A stretch of DNA of 64,000 bases from assembly GCF_004886325.1 (NCBI RefSeq), contig NZ_QXFN01000004.1:677368-741367 (forward strand), read 5' to 3'. The DNA comes from Cellulomonas telluris (lineage in GTDB: Bacteria > Actinomycetota > Actinomycetes > Actinomycetales > Cellulomonadaceae). Under the pieces are notes generated by a model, which saw only the letters and a program-made list of their open reading frames with translations, was not told where the DNA came from and made no database searches. Both the position numbers and the translations under genes were made by a program. Each line of letters begins with the position of its first letter. Within the stretch, counting starts at the first letter, position 1. Shown here one piece after another: positions 10,386-19,362 of the stretch.

Positions 10386-11088
10386 GCCACAGCGCGAGCG
10401 CCGTCAGCGGCAGGCCCATCGCGAGCTTGGCGGTGCCGAGCCACGCGACCTCGCCCGCCCAGTAGAGCGGCAGCTGCACGGCCAGGCGCAGCCCGAACAT
10501 GCCGACCCACGGCCACGTCGCGAGCGCGTACCGCCGCCGGCGCACGGGGTCGCGCCGCCAGTCCACGACCGCCGACCAGGGGCCGCCCGTGAGCGGCCCG
10601 TCGTTGCGGAACAGCCCGACGACGAGCCCGACCAGCGGCCAGCCGACGAGGATCGTCACCAGCGTGCCGACCAGGTACGCGGCGTTCACGAGCAGGCCGT
10701 AGGCGAAGTAGTCGCTCGCGTCGCCCGTGCGCCAGGCCCAGATCACGCCGACCGCGACGCCGATGACGCCCGAGAACGCCTGCGTCAGGGGCGTGCGCTG
10801 CACGAGCCGCGCCAGCACCGCGAGCACGGCGGCACCCCCGGCGGCGACCAGCGCGGGCGTGAGCCGCTGACCGGCGGCCAGGTACACGACGACGAACAGC
10901 AGGCCCGGCGCGACGGCCTCGACCGCACCGCGCACGCCGCCGATCGCGTCCAGCGCGGAGAACTGCTCGGCGGTGATCGCGCGCATCCCGCGCGCGCCGC
11001 CGTCCTCGGGCGGCGTCACGTCGTCGACGACGTCCAGCACCGGCGGGTCGTCCGCGGGCCGCTCGGGTCCCGTCCCGTCCACGCTCAC
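10318..11088 (-). CDS. DUF3159 membrane protein
   Basis: The 256-residue protein starts at GTG overlapping the upstream stop (GTGA). After about 50 polar residues come some six membrane segments (for example LLFVVVYLAAG and VGTLVTILVGWPLVGLVVGLF) with the family motif LARLVQRTPLTQAFSGVIGV. It is the Rv2693c counterpart; function is unknown. A loop segment GGPWSAVVDWRRDPVRRRRYA is conserved in the family as I recall it. It is the last gene of the minus-strand unit DUF3710-OB-DUF3159, and its end overlaps the convergent RCK gene. Confidence 0.85.
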   Translation of the reverse strand: MSVDGTGPERPADDPPVLDVVDDVTPPEDGGARGMRAITAEQFSALDAIGGVRGAVEAVAPGLLFVVVYLAAGQRLTPALVAAGGAAVLAVLARLVQRTPLTQAFSGVIGVAVGVIWAWRTGDASDYFAYGLLVNAAYLVGTLVTILVGWPLVGLVVGLFRNDGPLTGGPWSAVVDWRRDPVRRRRYALATWPWVGMFGLRLAVQLPLYWAGEVAWLGTAKLAMGLPLTALALWLSWMLVRGSGGAAAPPRPRPDR

Positions 11089-11453
11089 TCCCCCGGCCGC
11101 GGGCGCAGCTCGTAGCGGGGGTTGAACAGCGTGCGCCGCCCGTCCACCCGGCACACCATGCCGTCGACGCGCAGGCGGCGCCCGGGCTCGATGCCGGCGA
11201 TCTGCCGGCGGCCCAGCCACACGAGGTCGAGCGTGCCCGACCCGTCGTACAGCTCGGCCTCGAGCGCCGGCACGCCCTCGCGCGGGCGCAGCGTCACCGA
11301 GCGCAGCACGCCGGACACCGACGCACGCGTGCGGTCCTGCAGCCGGTCGACGGCGCAGCAGCCCGGCACGGCGAGGGCGTCCGCGCGCTCCTCGTCCGCC
11401 TCGATCTCCGCCTGGGAGGCGAGGGCCTTGCGGACCCGGTCCTTGAGGGTCAT
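11085..11453 (-). CDS. OB-fold nucleic acid-binding domain protein
   Basis: This 122-residue protein has the same length as its Rv2694c counterpart. The second half forms an OB-fold: ASVSGVLRSVTLRP, AELYDGSGTLDLVWLGRRQI, LRVDGMVCRVDGRRTLFNPRYEL, as in the tRNA-anti/RecG wedge type. The N-terminal helix carries ADEERADALAVPGCCAV. A nucleic-acid role is likely from the fold, but the target is unknown. ATG 11453 overlaps the DUF3710 stop (ATGA) and its own stop overlaps the DUF3159 start, so the three proteins are made in tight coupling. Confidence 0.85.
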   Translation of the reverse strand: MTLKDRVRKALASQAEIEADEERADALAVPGCCAVDRLQDRTRASVSGVLRSVTLRPREGVPALEAELYDGSGTLDLVWLGRRQIAGIEPGRRLRVDGMVCRVDGRRTLFNPRYELRPRPGE

Positions 11454-12184
11454 CCGATCTCCGTGATCTCGGGGCCCCGGGCGGGGGGCTCGAACCGCGG
11501 TGCGGGTGCGGCCGGCGCCTGCGGCGTCGGCGCACCCTCCGGGAGCTTGAGGGCGAGCAGGTCGCGCGGCGGCCGCGGCTCCTGGCCGCGCACCACGACG
11601 ATCTGCCCGAACAGGTCCTCCAGGGCGCGGGCCGCGTCCGGCTCGACCGCGGCCTTGCCGGTGAGGACGCCGCGCAGGAACCAGCGGGGCCCGTCGGTCC
11701 CGATGAAGCGGGCCGGGCGGTGCCCGGTGCGTCCCTCGGGGGTGCGCACGGGCAGGCGGGCGAGCAGCTCGCGCCCGAACGGCCCCGGCAGGTCGTCCAC
11801 CGTGCCGCCCTGCTGCGTGATCGACTGGGCGATCTCCTCGCGGATCTCGTCCCAGATGCCCTCGGTGCGCGGCGCGGCGAACGCCTGCACCTGCAGCGAC
11901 GACCCCTCCAGCAGCACCGTCGCCGCCGAGACGACGTTCGTCGCCTTGTCGATCTCCAGGCGCACCTCCATGCCCTGCACACCGGGCAGGAGGATCGCGC
12001 CGAGGTCGACGCGCGGGACCCCGGGCACCGCGTCCGCGGCGTCCCACGGGCCGACGCCCGGCGTGCCGTCGACGGACGCCTCCCCGGCGTCCTCGCCCGG
12101 CGGCGTCGCCCCGTCCGCCACCTCGGCGACCTCGGCCGCGTCGGCCTCCTCGACCTTCTTCGGCCCCCGACGGAACAGACCCAC
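11450..12184 (-). CDS. DUF3710 protein
   Basis: The 244-residue cytosolic protein belongs to DUF3710 (Rv2696c). Conserved parts include VPGVRRVDLGA-like PRVDLGAILLPGVQGMEV, the GIWDEIREEIAQSI helix and DGPRWFLRGVLTG. Its role is unknown. I start it at GTG 12184 because GGAGGA lies nine bases upstream; an ATG further upstream at 12232 would add 16 residues with no better site. An acidic Ala/Glu segment (about residues 10-45) precedes the domain, and a Pro-rich tail follows. First gene of a three-gene coupled unit. Confidence 0.85.
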   Translation of the reverse strand: MGLFRRGPKKVEEADAAEVAEVADGATPPGEDAGEASVDGTPGVGPWDAADAVPGVPRVDLGAILLPGVQGMEVRLEIDKATNVVSAATVLLEGSSLQVQAFAAPRTEGIWDEIREEIAQSITQQGGTVDDLPGPFGRELLARLPVRTPEGRTGHRPARFIGTDGPRWFLRGVLTGKAAVEPDAARALEDLFGQIVVVRGQEPRPPRDLLALKLPEGAPTPQAPAAPAPRFEPPARGPEITEIG

Positions 12185-12271
12185 GATCCCCACTCCTCCG
12201 ACCGGCGCCCGTGCGCCCTCGTCCATCATCAACGCCGTCGGTGACGACGGTAGTTCGTCCTCAGGCGTCTC

Positions 12272-12793
12272 TCAGGCCCGTGGCGGAGCCGACCCCCAGC
12301 CGCCGCTGGAGCCGAAGCCGCCCGCCCCGCGGACGGAGTCGGGCAGCTCGTCGACCTCGACGAACGCGGCGTGCTCGACGCGCTGCACGACCAGCTGCGC
12401 GATCCGGTCGCCCCGGCGCAGCTCCACGCTGTGCTCGGGGTCGGTGTTGAGGAGCGTCACGGCGATCTCCCCGCGGTAGCCGGCGTCCACCGTCCCCGGT
12501 GCGTTGAGGACCGTGACGCCGTGCCGGGCCGCGAGCCCCGAGCGCGGGTGCACGAACGCCGCGTACCCCTCGGGCAGGGCGATCGCGACGCCCGTGGGCA
12601 CGGTGCGCCGCCCGTGCGGCGGCAGGACGACGTCCTCCCGGGCGACGAGGTCGGCACCGGCGTCGCCGGGGTGGGCGTAGGCGGGGGGCGGCAGGTCCGG
12701 GTCCAGCCGGCGCAGCAGCACCCGCACGGCGCCGCCGGGAGCCTCCGGACCGGCGTCCGCTGTCGCCGCGTGCTCGCGGGCGGTCTCGGTCAC
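12272..12793 (-). CDS. dut: dUTP diphosphatase
   Basis: The 173-residue protein hydrolyses dUTP to dUMP and pyrophosphate, keeping uracil out of DNA. All five trimeric dUTPase motifs are present in order: [23 protein letters not shown] (with the catalytic Asp and the Tyr), [10 protein letters not shown] and the C-terminal arm GGFGSSG. The GTG start at 12793 is supported by a TAGGGT element eight bases upstream and no ribosome site. An N-terminal extension of about 20 residues precedes the usual start of the fold. Counterpart of Rv2697c. Confidence 0.95.
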   Translation of the reverse strand: MTETAREHAATADAGPEAPGGAVRVLLRRLDPDLPPPAYAHPGDAGADLVAREDVVLPPHGRRTVPTGVAIALPEGYAAFVHPRSGLAARHGVTVLNAPGTVDAGYRGEIAVTLLNTDPEHSVELRRGDRIAQLVVQRVEHAAFVEVDELPDSVRGAGGFGSSGGWGSAPPRA

Positions 12794-12801
12794 GGGGGCC
12801 G

Positions 12802-12807
12802 ACCCTA
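12802..12807 (-). promoter_or_regulatory. -10 element for leaderless dut mRNA
   Basis: TAGGGT ends eight bases before GTG 12793 with no Shine-Dalgarno between. Confidence 0.5.
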
Positions 12808-12911
12808 CCGCGCACCCGCCGACGCGCCACACCCGCCGGGCCGCGGACCGGCGTCGCCCGTCCGCGCGGCCCGGCGGGATCGCGGCGCGGTCCGGGTGGG
12901 ATCCTGGTGCC

Positions 12912-13403
12912 ATGCCCGCACCCACCGAGCACCCCGCCGCCACGCCCGCACCGTCCGCCGGCCGCCCCGTCTTCCGGGAGCGCCTGTGGCCCGGTCCGCT
13001 CGGGTGGGTCGGCGTCGTCGCGTTCGGCGTCGTGCTGGGCGTCGCGCTCCTGCCCGTGGACGACCTGGTGGCGCTCGTCGTCGCCGTCCTGGCGGTCCTC
13101 GGCGGCCTGGCGGTCGCCGTGCTGACCACGCCGGTCGTCCAGGTCGAGCGGGGCACCCTGCGCGCCGGCACCGCCCGCATCCCCGTGCGTCTGCTCGCCG
13201 ACCCCCGGCCGTTGTCGCGGGAGGAGCTGCGGGTCGAGATGGGCCCGGCGCTCGACGCGCGGGCGTTCGCGTGCCTGCGGGCCTGGGTCGGCACCGCCGT
13301 GCGGGTCGAGGTCCGCGACCCGCAGGACCCGACGCCCTACTGGATCGTCTCGACCCGCCGGCCGGAGGAGCTCGTCGCCGCCCTGCGGGGCACCTCCGCC
13401 TGA
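12912..13403 (+). CDS. DUF3093 membrane protein
   Basis: The 163-residue protein has a short Pro/Ala-rich start, two membrane helices (about residues 33-52 and 56-75: [17 protein letters not shown] and [19 protein letters not shown]) and a soluble C-terminal domain with [14 protein letters not shown] and a [16 protein letters not shown] end. It is DUF3093, the Rv2698 counterpart, always next to dut and DUF4193; function unknown. It is divergent from dut by 118 bases and ends in a bidirectional terminator shared with DUF4193. Confidence 0.85.
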   Translation: MPAPTEHPAATPAPSAGRPVFRERLWPGPLGWVGVVAFGVVLGVALLPVDDLVALVVAVLAVLGGLAVAVLTTPVVQVERGTLRAGTARIPVRLLADPRPLSREELRVEMGPALDARAFACLRAWVGTAVRVEVRDPQDPTPYWIVSTRRPEELVAALRGTSA

Positions 13404-13438
13404 CGCCGGGGCCCGGCACGGCCGCGGCTCGGGACGAC

Positions 13439-13474
13439 GACGGCCGGCCGCCCCGGGTGGGGCGACCGGCCGTC
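13439..13474. terminator. Bidirectional terminator between DUF3093 and DUF4193
   Basis: A 16-base stem with one mismatch and a GGGT loop lies between two convergent stop codons. Confidence 0.65.
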
Positions 13475-13491
13475 GGTGGTCGAGACGCAGG

Positions 13492-13791
13492 TCAGGCGGC
13501 GCACTCCGAGCAGACGGGCTGGCCGTCACGCTCGTAGGCGAGCTGGCTGCGGTGGTGCACCAGGAAGCACTTGGAGCACGTGAACTCGTCGGCCTGGCGG
13601 GGCAGGACGCGGACGGAGAGCTCCTCGCCGGACAGGTCGGCACCGGGGAGCTCGAAGCCCTCGGCAGCCTCCGTCTCGTCCTCGTCCACCACGCCCGAGT
13701 TCTTGTCGGAGCGCCGGGCCTGGAGCTCCTGCAGCGAGTCCTCGCTCAGGTCCTCCTCGGTCTTGCGCGGGGCGTCGTAGTCGGTTGCCAT
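13492..13791 (-). CDS. DUF4193 zinc-ribbon-like protein
   Basis: This 99-residue protein begins MATDYDAPRKTEEDLSEDSL and ends with a probable zinc ribbon: CSKC near residue 71, then HH, then CSEC near the C terminus. The middle is acidic (VVDEDETEAAEGFELPG). DUF4193 is near-universal in actinobacteria (Rv2699c), short and essential in some screens as I recall, with no known function. A role in transcription or ribosome assembly would suit a small zinc protein but is inference. The start ATG has GGAG about 12 bases upstream. Confidence 0.88.
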   Translation of the reverse strand: MATDYDAPRKTEEDLSEDSLQELQARRSDKNSGVVDEDETEAAEGFELPGADLSGEELSVRVLPRQADEFTCSKCFLVHHRSQLAYERDGQPVCSECAA

Positions 13792-14025
13792 GTGCGGCGT
13801 CACACTCCGTCTTCTGCCGTGGGATCCGGGGGTACGGGGGCTCAATGCTCGACAGCCCTGGTTTGTTCCCCCGCGCGGTCGGATTGTGCACCACCGGAGG
13901 GGCGGACGCGAACACGGACACGTGCCCATGTCCGCGCAGGTGACAGGGCCCACAGCCGGTCGCGTGACGCACGTCTCCCCCTCACCCGCGCGAGGGTTCC
14001 TGTCTACCCCCCGCGCCGCCCGCTG

Positions 14026-14898
14026 TCAGGCCGGGGCGTCGCTGTCGGCGTCGAGCTCCTCGAGCAGCGCGACCAGCTCGGCGACCCGCTCGGGCGCACC
14101 GGCGACGGTCATCTCCGTGCCCGCCGGGCGCCCGCGCAGGCCGCGCACGTCGCCGCCCGCCTCGGCCACGACGAGGGACGCCGCCGCCATGTCCCACGGC
14201 CCGAGCCCGCGCTCGTAGTACAGGTCCAGGCGACCGGCCGCGACGGCGCACAGGTCCAGCGCGGCGGCACCGGCGCGGCGGATGTCCCGGACACGGGGCA
14301 GGACCTCGGTGAGGACCCGGGCCTGCGCCCGCCGGCGCGCCGCGACGTAGCCGAAGCCCGTCCCCACGAGGGACCGCGCGAGCGGCGGCGGGGGCGTCAG
14401 CCGCAGCGGCCGGCCGTCGGCGTGCGCCCCACGGCCGCGTCCGGCGGTGTAGGTCAGGCCCTGCGCGGGCGCGTGCACGCACCCGGCGAGGACGGTCCAC
14501 GTCTCGGGCGAGGGCGCCGCACCGGCCGCGGCCGCCCTCTCGTCCACGACGGCCGCGACGCTCACCGCGTACGCGGGGATGCCGTACAGGTAGTTGACGG
14601 TGCCGTCGATCGGGTCGACGACCCACGTGACACCGGAGGTCCCGGCCTGGTGGCCCGCCTCCTCGCCGAGCACGCCGTCGTCCGGGCGCAGCTCGGCCAG
14701 GGCGGTGCGCAGCAGCTCCTCGCTGGCGAGGTCCATCGCGGTGACGACGTCAACGGCGCTCGTCTTGGTGGCGGCGACGCCGAGGTCGGCGGGGCGTCCC
14801 TCGTGCACGAGCGTGCCGGCGCGCCGGGCGACGTCCTCCGCCACGGTCACGAGGCTGTCCACGAGGTCGGCGTCGGCGAGCAGGCGGGGGTCGGTCAT
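14026..14898 (-). CDS. suhB: Inositol monophosphatase family protein
   Basis: The 290-residue enzyme has the metal-binding motifs of the IMPase fold: GEEAG near residue 78, VVDPIDGTVNYLYG near residue 92-105, and GPWDMAAASLVVAEAGG near residue 240. The Li+-sensitive family dephosphorylates inositol-1-phosphate and related sugar phosphates with Mg2+. The counterpart Rv2701c is SuhB. The gene follows the TRIC channel gene by 53 bases on the same strand. A CAGGAT hexamer six bases before ATG could be a degenerate leaderless -10. Confidence 0.88.
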   Translation of the reverse strand: MTDPRLLADADLVDSLVTVAEDVARRAGTLVHEGRPADLGVAATKTSAVDVVTAMDLASEELLRTALAELRPDDGVLGEEAGHQAGTSGVTWVVDPIDGTVNYLYGIPAYAVSVAAVVDERAAAAGAAPSPETWTVLAGCVHAPAQGLTYTAGRGRGAHADGRPLRLTPPPPLARSLVGTGFGYVAARRRAQARVLTEVLPRVRDIRRAGAAALDLCAVAAGRLDLYYERGLGPWDMAAASLVVAEAGGDVRGLRGRPAGTEMTVAGAPERVAELVALLEELDADSDAPA

Positions 14899-14951
14899 GG
14901 CGTCATCCTGCCCCAGCCCCCGCGGACCGCCCGGCGACCGCGGCGGAGCGC

Positions 14952-15593
14952 TCAGCGGGTGCCGCCGCGCCAGGGGCCCGGCGCGCTGAGCCGGTAGCGC
15001 AGCGCCACGAGCCGCAGGCCGAAGACGCCCGCGGCGACCGCGGCGGTCACGACGGGACCGGTGACGTCGGCGTACCAGAGCACCACCATCGCGGTGGCGC
15101 CGACCAGAGCCGGGATCGCGTACAGCTGGCGGTGGTGCAGGACCACGGGCACCTCGCCCGTGAGCAGGTCCCGCAGGACGCCGCCGCCGACGCCGGTGAG
15201 GACGCCCACCGCGATCGCGGCCAGCGGCGTCGCGTCCAGCGTGAGGCCCTTGAGGGTGCCCACGGCCGTGAAGAGCGCGAGTGCACCCGCGTCGAGCACC
15301 ACGACGGTGCGGCGCGCGCGCTCCAGGCGCGGGTGGCCGAAGTACATGAGCACGCCCCCGGCCAGCGCGGCGACCACGAGCCACGGGTCGCTGATGCCGA
15401 CGGGCGGCACGGCGCCGAGCAGGACGTCGCGCAGCACGCCGCCGCCGAGCCCCGTGACCCACGCCAGCACGAGGATGCCGAACACGTCGAACTGCTTGCG
15501 CACCGCGGCCACGGCGCCCGACGCGGCGCTGACCAGGACACCGGCCGCCTCGAGCAGCGCCACGTACGGCAGGTCCGGCAGCACGTTCGCCAT
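14952..15593 (-). CDS. TRIC-type cation channel (UPF0126)
   Basis: The 213-residue membrane protein has seven hydrophobic segments arranged as two repeats, each with the GGGVLRD signature (about residues 50 and 135) and a following acidic/polar turn. This is the hallmark of bacterial TRIC channels, which form trimers and conduct monovalent cations. Physiological role in actinobacteria is not established. It begins at ATG 15593, divergent from sepH with 132 bases between. Confidence 0.9.
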   Translation of the reverse strand: MANVLPDLPYVALLEAAGVLVSAASGAVAAVRKQFDVFGILVLAWVTGLGGGVLRDVLLGAVPPVGISDPWLVVAALAGGVLMYFGHPRLERARRTVVVLDAGALALFTAVGTLKGLTLDATPLAAIAVGVLTGVGGGVLRDLLTGEVPVVLHHRQLYAIPALVGATAMVVLWYADVTGPVVTAAVAAGVFGLRLVALRYRLSAPGPWRGGTR

Positions 15594-15725
15594 CCTCGCA
15601 GCACCGCGCGCACGCGGCGCGCGGGCGCCGTGTGACGCAACCGGGTGACGGCGCACCGGGCCCAGGTGCACGCCACGGCCGCCGATCGGTGGCAGGCTCG
15701 GTGCCCGGAGCCCCGGGGAGGTCGG

Positions 15726-16856
15726 ATGGGTGAGCTGGAGCTGGTCGGTCTGCACGAGGACGGGGAGCACCTCGTCCTGGTCGCGCCCGACGGGCAGCGC
15801 TACCGCCTGCGCATCGACGAGCCGTTGCGCGCGGCCGTGCGACGCGACCGTCCGCAGCTGGAGCAGCTGCGCGCGGAGCGGGCCGGGACGCTGAGCCCGC
15901 GGGAGATCCAGGCGCGCATCCGCGCCGGGGCGACAGCGCAGGAGGTGGCGGACGCGTCGGGCGTCCCCGTCGAGGCGGTGCGCCGCTACGAGGGCCCCGT
16001 GCTGGCCGAGCGCGAGTACGTGGCCGAGCAGGCCCGGGCGACGCGCGTCGGTCGGGACGCGGGTGCCCCCGTGCTCGGCGACCTGGTGACCGACCGCCTC
16101 GCCGCCCGCGGCGTCGACCTGACCTCGCTCGCGTGGGACGCCGCCCGGGAGGGCGGCGGGCCCTGGACGGTCCTCGCCCGGTTCGTCGTCGCCGACGGCC
16201 CGCGCGAGGCGCGCTGGACCTACGACCCGGTCGCGCGCGCCGTGGTCGCCGTCGAGGACGAGGCCCGCTGGCTGTCCGAGACGGAGATCGACGAGCCGGT
16301 GGCGCGGCGGCACCTGGCGGCGGTCCGCGACGTCGTGTTCGACATCGACGCGATGGCCCCCGCCGAGGCGCCCGTCCCCGAGGAGCCGGAGCCGACGCAC
16401 GTGCTGCTCGACGAGCTGCGCTCCCGGCGCGGTGTCCGTCAGCCCCTCGACGAGGAGGGCGACGACGAGGAGTTCGAGGGCTTCGGCCCGCAGCACGCGT
16501 TCGACTTCTCCACGGTCGGCGTGGACGACGCCACGGCGCCCGGCGCGCACCCGGTCGACGCGGACCCCGAGCGGGAGGCCGTGGTGCTGACGCCGCCGCG
16601 CGGGCAGCAGCCGGCGCCCGCGGCCGAGCGTCCGCACGAGCCCGCGCCGGCACCGGCCCCCGCCGTGCCGCCGACACCCGTGCTCTCCCCCGCCGCGGCC
16701 GCCGCACCGGCGGCGACGGCAGCGACAGGTGGCGCGCCCGACGCGCCCTCCGACGCGCCCGACGCCGAGCGCCCCGCGCCGGAGCGCCGGTCGCGCCGGA
16801 CGCGCGCGAAGGTGCCCAGCTGGGACGAGATCGTCTTCGGCGCCAAGCCCGAGTGA
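15726..16856 (+). CDS. sepH: Septation protein SepH (DUF3071)
   Basis: The 376-residue protein starts MGELELVGLHEDGEHLVLV with GGAGG six bases before ATG. A helix-turn-helix lies near residues 58-90 (LSPREIQARIRAGA then EVADASGVPVEAVRRYEG), which in Streptomyces SepH stimulates FtsZ filament assembly. A second folded part follows to about residue 200, then a long acidic and Pro/Ala-rich linker. The C terminus is the conserved RRTRAKVPSWDEIVFGAK motif. The gene is single between the TRIC gene and tdk. Confidence 0.92.
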   Translation: MGELELVGLHEDGEHLVLVAPDGQRYRLRIDEPLRAAVRRDRPQLEQLRAERAGTLSPREIQARIRAGATAQEVADASGVPVEAVRRYEGPVLAEREYVAEQARATRVGRDAGAPVLGDLVTDRLAARGVDLTSLAWDAAREGGGPWTVLARFVVADGPREARWTYDPVARAVVAVEDEARWLSETEIDEPVARRHLAAVRDVVFDIDAMAPAEAPVPEEPEPTHVLLDELRSRRGVRQPLDEEGDDEEFEGFGPQHAFDFSTVGVDDATAPGAHPVDADPEREAVVLTPPRGQQPAPAAERPHEPAPAPAPAVPPTPVLSPAAAAAPAATAATGGAPDAPSDAPDAERPAPERRSRRTRAKVPSWDEIVFGAKPE

Positions 16857-16861
16857 GACCG

Positions 16862-16890
16862 GTGCCCGCCCGGCGACGCCGGGCGGGCAC
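16862..16890. terminator. Bidirectional terminator between sepH and tdk
   Basis: A perfect 13-base GC stem with a three-base GAC loop lies six bases after the sepH stop and ten before the convergent tdk stop. Confidence 0.7.
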
Positions 16891-16900
16891 GTCGTACCTC

Positions 16901-17584
16901 TCAGGCGCCGGGCCTGCGGGCAGGGTCGCCGTCCTCGAACAAGGCGTCCTGCCCGCCCGGCGCCAGTGCACGTGCGGTCGCGGCCGTCATGCGCCGGACG
17001 TGGTGGCGGCGGCACAGCACCTCGTACGCGACCTCCGCCCGGTCGGCGCCGTCGCCGTCGACGTCGCCGACCACCACCTGCTCGCCCTCGACGACCATGA
17101 CGCCGCCCACCGTGCGCGCGTTGTGGGTGGCACGGGCACCGCACCAGCACAGCGCCCGCACCTGCAGCACCTCGACGCGGTCGGCCAGCTCGACCAGCCG
17201 CGCCGAGCCGGGGAACAGCCGGGCCCGGAAGTCGGTCGTGATGCCGAACGCGAACACGTCGGCCGACAGCTCGTCGACCACCCGCGCCAGCTGCTCGACC
17301 TGCGCCGCCGTGTAGAACTGCGCCTCGTCCGCGATCAGGTAGTCCACCGGGCGCCCCCGCGTGCGCCGCGTGACGACCTCCGCCCAGAAGTCCGTGCCGT
17401 CGTCGACCTCCTCGGCGTGGCGGCGCAGCCCGAGGCGGGACGAGATCGTCGCGGCGCCGGCGCGGTCGTGCCGGGTGAACAGCACGCCGTCGCGCCCGCG
17501 CACCGCGTGGTTGTGGTGCATCTGCAGCGCGAGGGTCGACTTGCCGCAGTCCATGGTCCCGGAGAAAAAGACCAGCTCCGCCAC
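16901..17584 (-). CDS. tdk: Thymidine kinase (TK1 type)
   Basis: The 227-residue enzyme phosphorylates thymidine to dTMP in the salvage pathway. The P-loop is GTMDCGKST near residue 9-17, the Walker B/catalytic segment is IADEAQF near residue 85-91, and the zinc lasso has CWCGA (about residue 149) and CRRHH (about residue 193), giving C-x-C and C-x-x-H ligands. Length is normal for type II kinases with a short extra C-terminal tail. It lies 16 bases after the phosphodiesterase gene, probably in the same transcript. Confidence 0.95.
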   Translation of the reverse strand: MAELVFFSGTMDCGKSTLALQMHHNHAVRGRDGVLFTRHDRAGAATISSRLGLRRHAEEVDDGTDFWAEVVTRRTRGRPVDYLIADEAQFYTAAQVEQLARVVDELSADVFAFGITTDFRARLFPGSARLVELADRVEVLQVRALCWCGARATHNARTVGGVMVVEGEQVVVGDVDGDGADRAEVAYEVLCRRHHVRRMTAATARALAPGGQDALFEDGDPARRPGA

Positions 17585-17600
17585 CCTCAGCCCTCCCCGC

Positions 17601-18761
17601 TCACGCGTGCACCAGCAGCGGGACGAGCATCTCGCGCGCGGTGAGCGACCCGTGGACCCCGACGAGCGCGATCGACGCCGGCGTCTGCGTGCGCGAGTCC
17701 ACGACCGTGGCGGCGCCCGTCATGGCCACGACCACGTCCCCCACGACGGGGCGGACGTGGTCGGACACGGGGCCGAACCAGCCGCCCGCGACCGCGTCGT
17801 CCCGGGTCGCCACGACCGCGTCCTCGCCCAGCTCGGCACGCCACCGCTCGGTCACGGCCGCCGCGTCGGCGTCCGGGTCCAGGTGCAGGTGCAGCGCGCG
17901 CGGCTCCCCCGCCGTCAGCGCGACGCCCGCACCCAGGACGGGGTCGCCCGCGAGGTCGCGGCGGCGGCCCGGGTCGACGTCGACCATGCCGTGGTCGGCC
18001 GTGACCACGAGCAGCGTGCCGCGCGGCAGGCTTCTCGACAGCCGCGCGAGCGCCGCGTCGAGCTCGCCCAGCGCCTCGCCCCACTGCCACGAGCCCCAGC
18101 CGTGGTGGTGCCCGGCCTTGTCGACCTCGCCCCAGTACAGGTACGCCAGGCCCGGTGCCCGCAGCGCGCGCACGGTCGCGTCGACCCGCGCGTCGAGCGA
18201 CTCGGCCGCGACGTAGGCGGGACCGCGCAGCACCGCGTTCGTCAGCCCCGACCCGGCGAACCGCGCCGGCCCGATGCTCGTGACGGGCAGCCCGGCGGCC
18301 ACGGCCTGCTCGAGGACCGTCGGCTCGGTCTGCCACGCGTGGGCGTCCGGCAGGTCCGTCCAGGAGACGAGGTTGCCCAGCGCCCCGGTGCCCGGCACCC
18401 GGACGGTGTACCCGAGCATGCCGGTCGCGCCGGGCGACGCCCCCGTGCCGAACGTGCCCAGCGCGGTGGCCGTGGTGGACGGGAACGTCGTGACGAGCGG
18501 CTCCGACCCGGGCAGCAGCGAGCGCAGGAACGGTGCGTGGCCGCCGCGCTCGGCGAGGTTGAGGTGGCCGAGCCCGTCGACCAGCACGACGCACGCCCGT
18601 TCCACCGCCGGCAGCGCCAGCGCCCGCCGGGCGTCCGCGGCACCGGGCAGGTCGGCACCCAGCGCGGCGACGACCCCCGGCAGGACGTGCGCGAGCGAGC
18701 GCGTCCCGGACCCGGGGAGGACGAGCTCCTCCGCCTCGGGGGTGACGGCCCAGGCGCTCAC
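17601..18761 (-). CDS. Alkaline phosphatase superfamily protein (nucleotide pyrophosphatase/phosphodiesterase type)
   Basis: The 386-residue protein has VVLVDGLGHLNL near residue 50 (first metal Asp), FPSTTATALGTFGTG near residue 85 with the Thr nucleophile, and TADHGMVDVDP near residue 255 with Asp-His metal ligands. This is the nucleotide pyrophosphatase/phosphodiesterase branch of the alkaline phosphatase fold. No signal peptide is visible, so it is probably cytosolic; substrate unknown. GTG 18761 overlaps the DUF5998 stop (GTGA). Confidence 0.87.
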   Translation of the reverse strand: MSAWAVTPEAEELVLPGSGTRSLAHVLPGVVAALGADLPGAADARRALALPAVERACVVLVDGLGHLNLAERGGHAPFLRSLLPGSEPLVTTFPSTTATALGTFGTGASPGATGMLGYTVRVPGTGALGNLVSWTDLPDAHAWQTEPTVLEQAVAAGLPVTSIGPARFAGSGLTNAVLRGPAYVAAESLDARVDATVRALRAPGLAYLYWGEVDKAGHHHGWGSWQWGEALGELDAALARLSRSLPRGTLLVVTADHGMVDVDPGRRRDLAGDPVLGAGVALTAGEPRALHLHLDPDADAAAVTERWRAELGEDAVVATRDDAVAGGWFGPVSDHVRPVVGDVVVAMTGAATVVDSRTQTPASIALVGVHGSLTAREMLVPLLVHA

Positions 18762-19330
18762 CGGCGGGCCGACGCGGCCGACAGGGTCCGCCCGAACTCG
18801 GTCGCGGCCCGGACGGCGTCGCGGCCCTCGGCCGCGGCACTCACCCGCACGACCACGTCGTCGGGCGCGAGGGTTCCCGTGTAGCCGTGGTCCGCCTCGC
18901 AGGCCGGGTCGGGGCAGCTGGCGGGCTCCAGGTCCACGCGCTGCACGGCGCCCCACCCGATCGCGAGGGTCAGCTCCGTCGCGTCGACCCCCGACCGGTG
19001 CTGCTGCGGGTTCGGCACCACGTGCGTGATCGCCACCGAGCGCAGCTCGGTCAGCGGGACGGCCTCCGTCGTCGCGGACGCGCTCGCCGACGGGTGCTCG
19101 GAGTCCGCCGGGTGGTCGTCCACGTGCGCGACGACGAGCCGCGTCGGGGTCAGGACCAGCACGGTGACGTGCCGGCGGACCTCGTTCGCGTCGAAGGTCG
19201 TCTCGGGGTGCACCAGGTGGGCCACGACGTCCTCCCCCGCGAGCGCGAGGTCGAGGACGTCACCCACGAGCTCCGGGTAGTAGCCGGCGCGGTGCAGGTC
19301 GTGCTGGAGGGTCGTCGACGGTGCGGGCAC
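18758..19330 (-). CDS. DUF5998 protein
   Basis: The 190-residue protein matches DUF5998, an actinobacterial family: LQHDLHRAGYYPELVGDVLDLALAGE near the start, HLVHPETTFDANEVRRHVTVLVLTPTRL, and a C-terminal part with paired Cys (CPDPACEADHGYTG) that might bind zinc. Function is unknown. GTG 19330 is supported by GGAGGA about eight bases upstream. It is coupled to the phosphodiesterase gene and lies 32 bases from the GNAT fusion gene upstream, so a four-gene unit ending in tdk is likely. Confidence 0.83.
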   Translation of the reverse strand: MPAPSTTLQHDLHRAGYYPELVGDVLDLALAGEDVVAHLVHPETTFDANEVRRHVTVLVLTPTRLVVAHVDDHPADSEHPSASASATTEAVPLTELRSVAITHVVPNPQQHRSGVDATELTLAIGWGAVQRVDLEPASCPDPACEADHGYTGTLAPDDVVVRVSAAAEGRDAVRAATEFGRTLSAASARR

Positions 19331-19362
19331 GTCCCCATCCTCCCACCTGCGCCGGGGGCGCC

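Noticed and set aside
13792-14025. A gene for the Rv2700 (Cei) counterpart between DUF4193 and suhB
   Set aside because: No frame on either strand begins with a signal or membrane helix or has a ribosome site in this 234-base gap.
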